A stretch of 64,000 bases of DNA from Pseudomonas sp. v388 (GTDB lineage Bacteria > Pseudomonadota > Gammaproteobacteria > Pseudomonadales > Pseudomonadaceae). The notes beneath the pieces are model-generated. The model saw only the letters and a list, made by a program, of their open reading frames with translations. It did no database searches and was not told the DNA's origin. Position numbers and translations under genes: made by a program. Positions 42,513-53,625 of the stretch are shown here, piece by piece (within the stretch, counting starts at the first letter, position 1; every line of letters begins with the position of its first letter). The stretch is taken from the NCBI RefSeq assembly GCF_003935425.1, contig NZ_RHQN01000002.1, positions 558,001-622,000 on the forward strand. Reading direction: 5' to 3'.

Positions 42513-43943
42513 ATGAGGTTCGGTATGCGCATGCGCGCGCTGGTCACTGTAGTGGGGCTGCTGTTGGCGTCCCTGGCTGTCGAAGCGCTGGCCGCTACGC
42601 AAGTCAAAAGTGTCCGCCTGTGGCGTGCACCGGATAACACTCGCCTGGTTTTCGACCTGTCCGGGCCGGTTCAGCACAGCGTGTTCACCCTGACGGCGCC
42701 TGATCGTCTGGTGATTGATATCAACGGCGCCACCCTCGGCGGGCCGCTCAACGTTTCCACGGCCAATACGCCGATCACCGCCATGCGCTCGGCGCAGCGC
42801 ACGCCCACCGATCTGCGGGTGGTCATCGACCTGAAAAAGGGCGTGACCCCCAAGAGCTTCGTCCTGGCGCCTAACCAGCAGTACGGCAACCGCCTGGTGG
42901 TCGACCTGTTCGATGACCCGGCCGACGCCAACCCTGCACCGTCGCTCCCTGCCGCGGCCGCCACGACGGCGCCTGCCGTACCGGTCAGTCCGGCCAAACC
43001 GGAAATCAAGCTCACGCCCGTGCCCAACGGCAAGCGGGACATCGTGATCGTGATCGATGCCGGTCATGGCGGTGAAGACCCAGGCGCTTCGGGCGGCCGG
43101 GGCCAGCGGGAAAAGGACGTGGTGTTGTCCATCGCCAAGGAGCTGCAACGCCAGATCAATGGTGAGAAGGGCTACCGCGCCGAGCTGACCCGTACCGGCG
43201 ATTACTTCATCCCGCTGCGCAAGCGCACCGAGATCGCCCGTGCCAAGGGTGCCGACCTGTTCGTATCCATTCACGCCGATGCCGCGCCGTCCAAGGCCGC
43301 GTTCGGTGCTTCGGTGTTTGCATTGTCGGACCGTGGCGCGACCTCTGAAACCGCTCGCTGGCTGGCGGACAGCGAAAACCGTTCCGACTTGATCGGCGGC
43401 GCCGGCGCGGTCAGCCTCGACGACAAGGACCGGATGCTGGCGGGCGTGCTGCTGGATCTGTCCATGACCGCGTCGCTGTCGTCCAGCCTCAACGTCGGGC
43501 AGAAGGTATTGAGCAACATTGGCCGGGTGACTTCGCTGCATAAATCCCGTGTCGAGCAGGCCGGCTTCATGGTGCTCAAGTCGCCGGACATTCCTTCGAT
43601 CCTGGTCGAGACCGGCTTTATCTCCAATGCCAACGAAGCCAACAAGCTGTCGAGCGCTCCGCACCAACAGGCTCTGGCCCGTTCGATCAACTCCGGCGTG
43701 CAGCAGTTCTTCCAGCAGAACCCGCCGCAGGGCACGTACATCGCCTGGCTGCGGGACAACGGCAAGCTGGCCCAGGGGCCGCGTAACCATGTGGTGCGTT
43801 CAGGTGAAACCCTGGCGATGGTCGCCGCGCGTTACGACATGAGCGTCGCCACGCTGCGCGGTGCCAACAATCTGAAAACCGATGAACTGCGTATCGGGCA
43901 AGACCTGCGGATTCCAAACAACGAGGTTGCCACTCAGCCATGA
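42513..43943 (+). CDS. amiB: N-acetylmuramoyl-L-alanine amidase (AmiB-type)
   Basis: A 476-residue periplasmic cell-wall hydrolase for daughter-cell separation. The signal peptide ends at about ALA (EALAATQ, residue 28). An AMIN domain (residues about 30-140) guides it to the septum, then a low-complexity Ala/Pro linker, then the Amidase_3 domain from residue 175 with the zinc ligand motif [20 protein letters not shown] near 251 and VETGFISN near 364. A LysM motif sits at the end ([16 protein letters not shown]). The start is two bases after tsaE; a second ATG four codons later is possible. TGA overlaps the mutL ATG. Confidence 0.95.
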   Translation: MRFGMRMRALVTVVGLLLASLAVEALAATQVKSVRLWRAPDNTRLVFDLSGPVQHSVFTLTAPDRLVIDINGATLGGPLNVSTANTPITAMRSAQRTPTDLRVVIDLKKGVTPKSFVLAPNQQYGNRLVVDLFDDPADANPAPSLPAAAATTAPAVPVSPAKPEIKLTPVPNGKRDIVIVIDAGHGGEDPGASGGRGQREKDVVLSIAKELQRQINGEKGYRAELTRTGDYFIPLRKRTEIARAKGADLFVSIHADAAPSKAAFGASVFALSDRGATSETARWLADSENRSDLIGGAGAVSLDDKDRMLAGVLLDLSMTASLSSSLNVGQKVLSNIGRVTSLHKSRVEQAGFMVLKSPDIPSILVETGFISNANEANKLSSAPHQQALARSINSGVQQFFQQNPPQGTYIAWLRDNGKLAQGPRNHVVRSGETLAMVAARYDMSVATLRGANNLKTDELRIGQDLRIPNNEVATQP

Positions 43944-45883
43944 CCGATCTCCTTCTCGACGGCGTCGAGGCCAGCGACACCCGGGCCCTGCTGAATGCGG
44001 CGCGGATCGAGTTGCTCAGCCCGCGGCTGGCGAACCAGATCGCGGCGGGTGAAGTCGTCGAGCGCCCGGCGTCGGTGATCAAGGAACTGCTGGAAAACAG
44101 CCTCGACTCGGGGGCGCGTCGCATCGATGTGGATGTCGAGCAGGCAGGCATCAAGCTGCTCAAGGTGCGTGACGACGGTGGCGGTATTTCAGCCGACGAC
44201 CTGCCGCTGGCGCTGGCCCGCCACGCCACCAGCAAGATCCGCGATCTGGAAGACCTTGAACGGGTCATGAGCCTGGGGTTTCGCGGTGAAGCCCTGGCGT
44301 CGATCAGTTCTGTCGCACGCCTGACCCTGACCTCGCGCACTCGCGATGCGGATCAGGCCTGGCAGGTGGAAACCGAAGGTCGCGACATGGCGCCTCGGGT
44401 CCAGCCGGCCGCGCACCCGGTGGGCACATCGGTGGAAGTGCGCGACCTGTTCTTCAACACCCCGGCCCGCCGCAAGTTTCTCAAGGCCGAGAAAACCGAA
44501 TTCGATCATCTGCAGGAAGTCATCAAGCGCATGGCGCTGGCGCGTTTCGATGTCGGCTTCCACCTGCGCCACAACGGCAAGACCATCCTCAGTCTGCACG
44601 AAGCACTGGACGATACGTCCAGGGCGCGGCGGGTTTCGGCGGTGTGCGGCCCAGGCTTCCTGGAGCAGGCGCTGCCCATCGAGATCGAGCGCAACGGGCT
44701 GCATCTGTGGGGCTGGGTCGGCTTGCCGACGTTCTCGCGCAGTCAGGCCGATCTGCAATATTTCTTCGTCAACGGCCGTGCGGTGCGCGACAAGCTGGTG
44801 GCCCATGCGGTGCGCCAGGCTTATCGCGATGTGCTGTTCAACGGCCGGCACCCGACTTTCGTGCTGTTCTTCGAGGTCGATCCGGCGGCGGTGGACGTAA
44901 ACGTTCACCCGACCAAGCACGAAGTGCGTTTCCGTGACGGGCGCATGGTCCACGACTTCTTGTATGGCACCTTGCACCGTGCGTTGGGCGACGTGCGTCC
45001 CGAAGATCAACTGGCGGGCAGCGCGCCGGTGGTTGCCGCGCCGCGTCCGAGTGGGCCGCAGGCCGGTGAGTTCGGCCCGCAGGGCGAGATGCGTCTGGCC
45101 AACAACGTGCTGGAACAGCCCCAAGGTCAGCCGTACGCGCAGCCGGCCCAGAGCGGTTCCGGTGGCGGTTATCAGTACCAGTACACGCCGCGCCCTACGT
45201 CCAGCTTGCCGGCCGCCGAAGCGCAAAGCGCCTACCGTGAATTTTTCGCGCCGCTGCCCGGCGCGACGCCGAGTGCGCTGCCTGAATCGCAAAGTGACGT
45301 TCCGCCGCTGGGTTACGCGCTGGCGCAACTCAAGGGCATTTACATCCTGGCCGAGAACGCCCACGGGCTGGTGCTGGTGGACATGCACGCCGCGCATGAG
45401 CGGATCATGTACGAACGACTGAAAATCGCCATGGCCAGCGAAGGCCTGAGCGGCCAGCCGCTGCTGGTGCCTGAGTCCCTCGCGGTCAGTCAGCGTGAAG
45501 CCGATTGCGCTGAAGAGCATGTGGCCACGTTCCAGCGGCTGGGTTTCGAGTTGCAGCGTCTCGGCCCGGAGACCCTGGCAATCCGGCAGATCCCGGCCTT
45601 GCTCAAGCAGGCCGAAGCCAACCGGCTGGTCAGCGATGTGCTGGCCGATCTGATGGAGTACGGCACCAGCGACCGTGTGCAGGCGCACATGAACGAATTG
45701 CTCGGCACCATGGCCTGCCATGGCGCCATCCGCGCCAATCGGCGCCTGGCCATTCCGGAAATGAACGCCTTGTTGCGAGACATGGAAAACACCGAACGCA
45801 GCGGCCAGTGCAACCACGGCCGTCCCACCTGGACCCAGATGGGCCTGGATGATCTCGATAAACTCTTCCTGCGCGGTCGTTGA
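43940..45883 (+). CDS. mutL: DNA mismatch repair protein MutL
   Basis: A 647-residue protein linking MutS recognition to strand incision. The N-terminal GHKL ATPase shows [19 protein letters not shown] near residue 38, DDGGGIS near 78, and [11 protein letters not shown] near 113. The Pro/Gln-rich linker spans about 355-440. The C-terminal domain has [12 protein letters not shown] near residue 480, the metal-binding endonuclease motif (DxHAxxExxxxE) absent from E. coli MutL, and [11 protein letters not shown] near the end. It probably nicks DNA itself, in keeping with the lack of MutH in pseudomonads. Confidence 0.97.
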   Translation: MTDLLLDGVEASDTRALLNAARIELLSPRLANQIAAGEVVERPASVIKELLENSLDSGARRIDVDVEQAGIKLLKVRDDGGGISADDLPLALARHATSKIRDLEDLERVMSLGFRGEALASISSVARLTLTSRTRDADQAWQVETEGRDMAPRVQPAAHPVGTSVEVRDLFFNTPARRKFLKAEKTEFDHLQEVIKRMALARFDVGFHLRHNGKTILSLHEALDDTSRARRVSAVCGPGFLEQALPIEIERNGLHLWGWVGLPTFSRSQADLQYFFVNGRAVRDKLVAHAVRQAYRDVLFNGRHPTFVLFFEVDPAAVDVNVHPTKHEVRFRDGRMVHDFLYGTLHRALGDVRPEDQLAGSAPVVAAPRPSGPQAGEFGPQGEMRLANNVLEQPQGQPYAQPAQSGSGGGYQYQYTPRPTSSLPAAEAQSAYREFFAPLPGATPSALPESQSDVPPLGYALAQLKGIYILAENAHGLVLVDMHAAHERIMYERLKIAMASEGLSGQPLLVPESLAVSQREADCAEEHVATFQRLGFELQRLGPETLAIRQIPALLKQAEANRLVSDVLADLMEYGTSDRVQAHMNELLGTMACHGAIRANRRLAIPEMNALLRDMENTERSGQCNHGRPTWTQMGLDDLDKLFLRGR

Positions 45884-46855
45884 ATGAATGCGTTACCCCC
45901 GGCCATTTTTCTCATGGGGCCAACTGCCGCCGGCAAGACCGACCTTGCCATCGAACTGACCAAAGTCCTGCCATGCGAGCTGATCAGTGTCGATTCGGCG
46001 CTGGTCTATCGCGACATGGACATCGGTACGGCCAAGCCGTCCAAGGCGCAACTGGCTGAATTCCCCCATCGCCTGATCGACATCATCGACCCGTCGCAGA
46101 GCTATTCGGCTGCCGATTTTCGTACCGATGCGCTGAGCGCCATGGCCGAGATCACAGCCCGGGGAAATATTCCTTTGCTGGTCGGCGGCACTATGTTGTA
46201 TTTCAAGGCTCTACTGGACGGGTTGGCGGATATGCCGGCCGCCGATCCGGCAGTGCGGGCACAGCTTGAAGCCGACGCCAGGGCGCAGGGCTGGCAGGCC
46301 TTGCACGACCGGCTGGCAGCGGTGGACCCGGTTTCCGCGCAGCGCATTCATCCCAACGACCCGCAGCGTCTGATCCGGGCGTTGGAGGTGTTTTTGGTGA
46401 GCGGGATGAGCATGACAGCACATCGCGAGCAACAAACTGCGCAAAGTACCCTTGCGGCGGCATCAGGGTGTCAGCAATTGCCCTATACTGTCGCCAGCTT
46501 CGCGATAGCTCCGGCTGATCGCAAGGTTCTGCACGACCGAATCGCGCTACGTTTTATGCAAATGCTGGATCAGGGGTTTCTGGACGAAGTACTGGCATTG
46601 CGCTCAAGAGGTGACCTGCATACCGGGTTGCCGTCGATAAGAGCCGTCGGTTATCGCCAGGTCTGGGATCACCTGGATGGAAAGCTGACACGGGATGAAA
46701 TGCAGGAGCGCGGCATCATAGCGACGCGCCAGTTGGCCAAGCGGCAATTCACCTGGTTACGCAGCTGGGAGAATTTGCACTGGTTGGACAGCCTGGCTTG
46801 CGACAATCTGCCACGCGCCTTGAAATACCTGGGATCGGTCTCCATATTGAGCTGA
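45884..46855 (+). CDS. miaA: tRNA dimethylallyltransferase MiaA
   Basis: A 323-residue enzyme that adds a dimethylallyl group to A37 of tRNAs reading codons beginning with U. Walker A-like [11 protein letters not shown] lies near residue 12, then [17 protein letters not shown] near 37, and the C-terminal KRQFTWLR near 286. The ATG directly follows the mutL stop with no gap, so the two are coupled. The remaining cluster continues with hfq after 92 bases. Confidence 0.97.
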   Translation: MNALPPAIFLMGPTAAGKTDLAIELTKVLPCELISVDSALVYRDMDIGTAKPSKAQLAEFPHRLIDIIDPSQSYSAADFRTDALSAMAEITARGNIPLLVGGTMLYFKALLDGLADMPAADPAVRAQLEADARAQGWQALHDRLAAVDPVSAQRIHPNDPQRLIRALEVFLVSGMSMTAHREQQTAQSTLAAASGCQQLPYTVASFAIAPADRKVLHDRIALRFMQMLDQGFLDEVLALRSRGDLHTGLPSIRAVGYRQVWDHLDGKLTRDEMQERGIIATRQLAKRQFTWLRSWENLHWLDSLACDNLPRALKYLGSVSILS

Positions 46856-46947
46856 GTCCTTGCAATAGCCGTCTATCCTTGGGGGGTGGCCGGTCAAGCC
46901 AATCGAATTCGATTTATTTATTATTGATCCTTAAAGGAGTGCGGCAC

Positions 46948-47208
46948 ATGTCAAAAGGGCATTCGCTACAAGACCCTTACCTGAACACCCTACGTAAAGA
47001 AAAAGTCGGGGTTTCGATTTATCTGGTCAACGGCATCAAGCTGCAAGGCACGATCGAGTCTTTCGACCAGTTCGTCATTCTGCTGAAGAACACTGTCAGC
47101 CAAATGGTCTACAAGCACGCCATCTCCACCGTCGTTCCAGTTCGTCCAATTCGCCTGCCTAGCGCTACCGATACCGACGCGGCCGACGCTGAGCCAGGTA
47201 ACGCCTGA
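46948..47208 (+). CDS. hfq: RNA chaperone Hfq
   Basis: An 86-residue hexamer-forming Sm-like protein that pairs small RNAs with messages. The Sm1 region ([20 protein letters not shown]) and Sm2 motif YKHAIS near residue 55-60 are complete. The acidic tail is short ([14 protein letters not shown]), as in Pseudomonas. The start follows aaaggag at ideal spacing. The 92-base gap after miaA is A+T-rich (gatttatttattatt) and probably holds its own promoter, as in other bacteria. Confidence 0.97.
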   Translation: MSKGHSLQDPYLNTLRKEKVGVSIYLVNGIKLQGTIESFDQFVILLKNTVSQMVYKHAISTVVPVRPIRLPSATDTDAADAEPGNA

Positions 47209-47220
47209 TAGGAGTCTGCC

Positions 47221-48522
47221 TTGTTCTTTGAGCGCCACAGCGGTGGTGAACGAGCCATTCTCGTTCATCTGGATGGTCAGGACCCTGAGGCGCGCGAAGA
47301 TCCGCAGGAGTTTCAGGAGTTGGCCATCTCGGCGGGCGCCGATACCGTCGCGTTTATCAACGTGCCGCGTCATCGGCCATCGGCCAAATTCCTGATTGGC
47401 TCCGGCAAGGTCGAGGAACTACGCGACCAGGTCAAAGCCGAGCAGGCAGATCTCGTGATCTTCAATCACACCCTCACGCCCAGTCAGGAACGTAACCTCG
47501 AACGCGTTTTCGAGTGTCGCGTGCTGGACCGCACCGGTCTGATCCTGGATATCTTCGCCCAGCGGGCGCGAACTCATGAAGGCAAGTTGCAGGTCGAGCT
47601 GGCACAGCTCGAGCACATGAGCACGCGTCTGGTTCGCGGCTGGACTCACCTGGAGCGGCAGAAAGGCGGTATCGGCCTGCGCGGTCCGGGTGAAACCCAG
47701 CTGGAAACCGACCGGCGTCTGCTGCGGGTTCGCCTGCGCCAGATCAAGGGGCGTCTGGAGAAGGTTCGCAGTCAACGTGACCAGGCCCGCCGCGGGCGGC
47801 GTCGTGCGGACATACCTTCGGTTTCCCTGGTTGGCTATACCAACGCCGGCAAATCCACACTGTTCAACGCGGTGACCGATTCCGACGTGTTCGCCGCCGA
47901 CCAGCTGTTCGCCACCCTCGACCCGACCTTGCGCCGTCTGCAGCTCGACGACCTTGGCCCGATCGTGCTGGCCGACACCGTGGGTTTCATTCGCCACCTG
48001 CCGCACAAACTCGTCGAAGCCTTCCGCGCTACGCTCGAGGAGTCGAGCAACTCCGACCTGCTTTTGCATGTCATCGACTCCCACGAACCCGAACGCATGG
48101 CGCAGATCGAGCAGGTGATGGCGGTGCTGGGCGAGATCGGAGCCGAGGGCTTGCCGATCCTTGAGGTGTATAACAAACTCGATCTGCTCGAAGGGGTGGA
48201 GCCCCAGATACAGCGGGATGCCGATGGCAAGCCGCAGCGTGTCTGGTTGTCCGCTCGCGACGGTCGGGGTCTGGACCTGCTCAAGCAGGCGGTGGCCGAA
48301 CTGCTGGGTGACGACCTGTTCGTCGGCACCCTGTGTCTGCCCCAGAGTCTTGCAAGGTTGCGCGCGCAGTTCTTCCAGCTGGGCGCGGTGCAGAGCGAGA
48401 CGCATGACGAACAAGGTGCCAGCGTGCTGGCAGTACGTTTGCCGCGAGTTGAATTCAATCGTCTGGTGAGTCGCGAAGGACTGCAGCCGCTAGAGTTCAT
48501 CGAGCAACACACTTTGCAATAA
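47221..48522 (+). CDS. hflX: GTPase HflX
   Basis: A 433-residue ribosome-splitting GTPase. The N-terminal HflX domain includes LIGSGKVEELRDQV near residue 60 and GGIGLRGPGETQLETDRR near 155. The G domain has G1 GYTNAGKST near 204, G3 DTVGF near 250 and G4 NKLDL near 318. The start is TTG behind aggagtc, 12 bases after hfq; no ATG in frame gives the full domain. The C-terminal 60 residues are a conserved extension. Confidence 0.95.
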   Translation: MFFERHSGGERAILVHLDGQDPEAREDPQEFQELAISAGADTVAFINVPRHRPSAKFLIGSGKVEELRDQVKAEQADLVIFNHTLTPSQERNLERVFECRVLDRTGLILDIFAQRARTHEGKLQVELAQLEHMSTRLVRGWTHLERQKGGIGLRGPGETQLETDRRLLRVRLRQIKGRLEKVRSQRDQARRGRRRADIPSVSLVGYTNAGKSTLFNAVTDSDVFAADQLFATLDPTLRRLQLDDLGPIVLADTVGFIRHLPHKLVEAFRATLEESSNSDLLLHVIDSHEPERMAQIEQVMAVLGEIGAEGLPILEVYNKLDLLEGVEPQIQRDADGKPQRVWLSARDGRGLDLLKQAVAELLGDDLFVGTLCLPQSLARLRAQFFQLGAVQSETHDEQGASVLAVRLPRVEFNRLVSREGLQPLEFIEQHTLQ

Positions 48523-48531
48523 AAGCAGGAT

Positions 48532-48550
48532 AAAGCCGTTGTACGGCTTT
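48532..48550. terminator. Hairpin between hflX and hflK
   Basis: aaagccgt, a three-base loop, acggcttt. It lies in the 96-base gap before hflK and lacks a T-run on the plus strand; a partial block to transcription or a processing site is possible. Confidence 0.4.
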
Positions 48551-48618
48551 CTCATGCATTCTGTAGCATTGGTCGGCGCGCCGCGGGCGCGTCTTTGCTT
48601 TATCAGATGGAGAGCGCT

Positions 48619-49794
48619 ATGGCTTGGAATGAGCCGGGTGGCAACTCGAATAATCAAGATCCCTGGGGTGGCAAACGCCGAGGCGGCGACCGCAAGGGAC
48701 CACCTGATCTCGACGAGGCCTTCCGTAAGCTGCAGGAAAGCCTGAATGGGTTGTTCGGCGGCGGTAAGAGACGCAGTGGGGACGGTAGTGGCGGCAGTTC
48801 GGGCAAGGGCGGCAGCTTTGGCCTGCTCGGCATCGGTCTGGTCGTGCTCGTCGCGTTCTGGCTTTACAGCGCCATCTATGTTGTCGACGAGCAGGAACAG
48901 GCTGTCGTACTGCGGTTCGGTCAGTATTACGAAACCGTGGGTCCGGGCCTGAACATCTACTTCCCTCCGTTCGATCGCAAGTACATGGAAAACGTCACTC
49001 GCGAACGTGCCTACAGCAAGCAAGGCCAGATGCTGACCGAAGACGAGAACATCGTCGAGGTGCCTCTGACCGTGCAGTACAAGATCAGCAATCTCCAGGA
49101 CTTCGTACTGAACGTCGATCAGCCTGAGATCAGCCTGCAACACGCTACGGAAAGCGCACTGCGTCATGTCGTGGGTTCCACGGCGATGGACCAGGTGCTG
49201 ACCGAAGGTCGTGAGCTGATGGCCAGCGAAATCAAGGAGCGCCTGCAGCGTTTCCTCGATACCTACCGCACCGGTATCACGGTCACTCAGGTGAACGTGC
49301 AGAGCGCTGCTGCGCCGCGGGAAGTCCAGGAAGCCTTCGATGACGTGATCCGTGCCCGTGAAGACGAGCAACGTGCACGCAACCAGGCTGAAAGCTACGC
49401 CAACGGTGTGATTCCGGAAGCCCGCGGCCAGGCCCAGCGCATCATCGAAGACGCCAACGGTTACCGCGACGAAGTGGTTTCCCGCGCCAAGGGTGAGGGC
49501 GATCGCTTCACCAAGCTGGTTGCCGAATACCGCAAGGCACCTGAAGTCACCCGCGAGCGTCTGTACCTGGACACCATGCAGGAAGTCTTCAGCAACACCA
49601 GCAAGGTGCTGGTGACCGGCGACAAGGGCCAGAACAATCTGCTGTACCTGCCTCTGGACAAGATGATCGAAAGCAGTCGCGGCGGTAATCAGGGCTCCTC
49701 GGCTGGCGGTGGTTCATCCTCGACTGGCGCTGATGCTGGCGCACGCGCGACCGATACCCCGCCGCGCGAAGTACGTACCCGGGAGAGTCGCTGA
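48619..49794 (+). CDS. hflK: HflK, subunit of the FtsH protease modulator
   Basis: A 391-residue SPFH/band-7 protein. The cytoplasmic N-terminus is glycine-rich and charged. One membrane helix near residues 72-90 (FGLLGIGLVVLVAFWLYSAIYVV) is followed by the band-7 domain (VVDEQEQAVVLRFGQYYETV start) and a long coiled-coil region. The C-terminus after residue 350 is Gly/Ser-rich. It forms a cage with HflC around FtsH in the inner membrane. TGA overlaps the hflC ATG. Confidence 0.95.
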   Translation: MAWNEPGGNSNNQDPWGGKRRGGDRKGPPDLDEAFRKLQESLNGLFGGGKRRSGDGSGGSSGKGGSFGLLGIGLVVLVAFWLYSAIYVVDEQEQAVVLRFGQYYETVGPGLNIYFPPFDRKYMENVTRERAYSKQGQMLTEDENIVEVPLTVQYKISNLQDFVLNVDQPEISLQHATESALRHVVGSTAMDQVLTEGRELMASEIKERLQRFLDTYRTGITVTQVNVQSAAAPREVQEAFDDVIRAREDEQRARNQAESYANGVIPEARGQAQRIIEDANGYRDEVVSRAKGEGDRFTKLVAEYRKAPEVTRERLYLDTMQEVFSNTSKVLVTGDKGQNNLLYLPLDKMIESSRGGNQGSSAGGGSSSTGADAGARATDTPPREVRTRESR

Positions 49795-50663
49795 TGAGCA
49801 ATAAATCACTGATCACCCTGATTGTCGGCATCGTGCTGGCCGTCGTGGCCTGGAACAGCTTCTACATCGTGTCCCAGACCGAGCGTGCGGTTCTGCTGCA
49901 ATTCGGTCGTGTGGTCCAGGCTGATGTGCAGCCCGGTCTGCACATGAAGGTTCCTTACGTCAACCAGGTGCGCAAGTTCGATGGTCGCCTGCTGACCCTC
50001 GATGCGCCTACCCAGCGTTTCCTGACGCTGGAAAAGAAAGCCGTCATGGTGGATGCCTACGCCAAATGGCGTGTGAAAGATGCCGAGCGTTTCTACACCG
50101 CCACATCGGGCCTCAAGCAGATTGCCGACGAGCGTTTGTCGCGTCGTCTGGAATCGGGCCTGCGTGACCAGTTCGGCAAGCGCACCCTGCACGAAGTCGT
50201 GTCGGGCGAGCGTGACGCACTGATGGCGGATATCACCGGTTCGCTGAACCGCATGGCTGAAAAAGAGCTGGGTATCGAAGTGATCGATGTCCGGGTCAAG
50301 GCCATCGACCTGCCCAAGGAAGTCAACCGCAGCGTCTTCGAGCGGATGAGTACCGAGCGTGAGCGTGAAGCACGCGAGCATCGGGCCAAGGGTAACGAGC
50401 TGGCTGAAGGTATCCGTGCCGATGCCGACCGTCAGCGTCGAGTGCTGCTGGCTGAAGCCTATCGCGAGTCGGAAGAGACCCGCGGTGATGGTGACGCCCA
50501 GGCGGCGGCGATCTATTCCAAGGCCTATGGTCAGGATCAGGAGTTCTATGCGTTCTACCGCAGCCTGCGTGCCTACCGTGAAAGCTTTGCGAACAAGAGC
50601 GACGTGATGGTGCTGGACCCAAGCAGCGAGTTCTTTCGCTATCTGGAGAAAGCCAAGCCGTAA
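49794..50663 (+). CDS. hflC: HflC, subunit of the FtsH protease modulator
   Basis: A 289-residue SPFH protein with an N-terminal membrane helix (residues 5-22), the band-7 domain from SQTERAVLLQFGRVVQ on, and the coiled region with TEREREAREHRAKGNELAE near residue 190. Overlap with hflK by one base couples translation, as the two are needed in equal amounts. An intrinsic terminator follows. Confidence 0.96.
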   Translation: MSNKSLITLIVGIVLAVVAWNSFYIVSQTERAVLLQFGRVVQADVQPGLHMKVPYVNQVRKFDGRLLTLDAPTQRFLTLEKKAVMVDAYAKWRVKDAERFYTATSGLKQIADERLSRRLESGLRDQFGKRTLHEVVSGERDALMADITGSLNRMAEKELGIEVIDVRVKAIDLPKEVNRSVFERMSTEREREAREHRAKGNELAEGIRADADRQRRVLLAEAYRESEETRGDGDAQAAAIYSKAYGQDQEFYAFYRSLRAYRESFANKSDVMVLDPSSEFFRYLEKAKP

Positions 50664-50733
50664 TCAGTAACCCGCCGGGCGGCAAAACCGCCCGGTGGGG
50701 TGATCGTACGGTAAAACGTGTGTATCATGCGGC

Positions 50734-50757
50734 AGCCGGGAAATTCCCGGCTTTTTT
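50734..50757 (+). terminator. Intrinsic terminator after hflC
   Basis: agccggg, a five-base loop, cccggct and a T-run. A second hairpin (ccgggcgg/ccgcccgg type, around 50,674-50,697) lies just after the hflC stop. The remaining 180 bases to hisZ show no gene. Confidence 0.85.
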
Positions 50758-50936
50758 GCGTCTGCACGATTGATTGGCCGCGGTCGGTTACGGCGGGCGG
50801 CAAGATTTTTCGAGGAGAGTGGTCTGCAAGGCCTGTCTCGGGTGTTTGTCGTGCCCGTTATTTCGGGGCGACCGCTCTCTGCTTTACTCAAGGCTGGCCT
50901 GATGGCTGGCCGCCCGGATCATAGGGGAATGGCGTA

Positions 50937-52124
50937 ATGGCAACGGTTGACCGCTGGCTGCTACCAGATGGCATCGAAGAAGTACTGCCACCAGAAGCGG
51001 CGCGCATCGAAGTAGCGCGTCGTCAGGTGTTGGATCTGTTCCAGAGCTGGGGCTATGAGTTCGTCGTCACCCCGCATATCGAATATCTCGAGTCCCTGCT
51101 CACCGGCGCGGGCTCGGATCTGGACCTGCGCACCTTCAAGGTCATCGATCCGCAATCGGGCCGGCAGATGGGCTTTCGCGCCGACATCACGCCGCAGGTT
51201 GCACGTATCGATGCGCACACGCTCAAGCGTGAAGGCCCGAGCCGCCTGTGCTATGCGGGCAGCGTGCTGCACGCCTTGCCGCGCGCCTTGTCGACCTCGC
51301 GCAGCCCGATTCAGTTGGGCGCCGAGCTTTACGGCGATGCAAGCCCGAGCAGCGACGTGGAAGTCATCAGCCTGATGCTGGCGATGCTGCAACTGGCCGA
51401 TGTGCCGGATGTCCACATGGACCTGGGGCACGTCGGGATCTATCGTGGCCTGGCGCGTGCCGCCGGCCTGTCGGGCGAAGTCGAGCAGCAGCTGTTCGAC
51501 GCCCTGCAGCGCAAGGCCATCGACGAAGTGATCGCGTTGACCGAGGGCCTGCCGACCGATCTGTCCGGGATGCTGCGTGCGCTGGTCGATCTGTGTGGCG
51601 GGCGTGAAGTGCTGGATGCGGCCCGCGACCGACTGAGCGGCGCACCAGCGCCGGTGCTGGCGGCGCTGGACGACCTGCTGGCCATCGCCGACCGCCTGAC
51701 TGCCCGCTTCCCGCAGCTGCCGCTGTATTTCGATCTCGGCGAGCTGCGCGGCTACCACTACCATACCGGTGTGGTATTCGCGGTATTCGTGCCAGGCATG
51801 GGGCAATCCATCGCCCAGGGCGGTCGCTACGACGATATCGGCGCTGACTTCGGTCGTGCCCGTCCGGCAACCGGCTTTTCCACTGACCTGAAAACCCTGG
51901 TTACCCTGGGCCGGGCAGAAATCAAACTACCGTCTGGTGGCATCTGGATGCCGGACAGTACGGATGCGGCACTCTGGCAGCAGGTTTGCCAGTTGCGCAG
52001 CGAAGGTCAACGTGTGGTCCAGGCGCTGCCGGGGCAACAGGTGAGCGCGGCGCGTGAAGCCGACTGTGACCGGCAATTGATTCAGCAAGGCGAGCACTGG
52101 CAGGTAATGCCGCTGGCTTCTTGA
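50937..52124 (+). CDS. hisZ: ATP phosphoribosyltransferase regulatory subunit HisZ
   Basis: A 395-residue protein related to histidyl-tRNA synthetase that regulates and activates short-form HisG in histidine synthesis. The class II synthetase-like fold is seen in [32 protein letters not shown] and [21 protein letters not shown] near residue 295. It lacks the anticodon-binding domain, as usual. The start is ATG behind ggggaatggcgta. The location before purA matches PAO1. Confidence 0.94.
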   Translation: MATVDRWLLPDGIEEVLPPEAARIEVARRQVLDLFQSWGYEFVVTPHIEYLESLLTGAGSDLDLRTFKVIDPQSGRQMGFRADITPQVARIDAHTLKREGPSRLCYAGSVLHALPRALSTSRSPIQLGAELYGDASPSSDVEVISLMLAMLQLADVPDVHMDLGHVGIYRGLARAAGLSGEVEQQLFDALQRKAIDEVIALTEGLPTDLSGMLRALVDLCGGREVLDAARDRLSGAPAPVLAALDDLLAIADRLTARFPQLPLYFDLGELRGYHYHTGVVFAVFVPGMGQSIAQGGRYDDIGADFGRARPATGFSTDLKTLVTLGRAEIKLPSGGIWMPDSTDAALWQQVCQLRSEGQRVVQALPGQQVSAAREADCDRQLIQQGEHWQVMPLAS

Positions 52125-52163
52125 GTATTCCTGCCGGCCGCCGCCGGCATCCAGTTTGCGTGA

Positions 52164-53471
<1,308 letters not shown>

Positions 53472-53487
53472 TACGTCCTCGCTGTAC

Positions 53488-53517
53488 AAAAAGGGGCCGC
53501 TTATGCGGCCTTTTTTT
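53488..53517 (+). terminator. Intrinsic terminator after purA
   Basis: ggccgc, loop ttat, gcggcc and a run of seven T, 25 bases after the purA stop. A half REP-like string (tgtaggagctgacc) lies just beyond. Confidence 0.9.
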
Positions 53518-53625
53518 GTGTTTTTTATCTGTAGGAGCTGACCGGGTACTACGGCACAACCCTTGCTACGAGAATGACAGAAAAGTGCCATCATTTTAAT
53601 GGCGCCTCTGCTGGAGGGTTTCTCT

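Noticed and set aside
50718-50924. 68-codon frame between hflC and hisZ
   Set aside because: It crosses an intrinsic terminator, lacks a ribosome site and shows no hydrophobic or conserved pattern.
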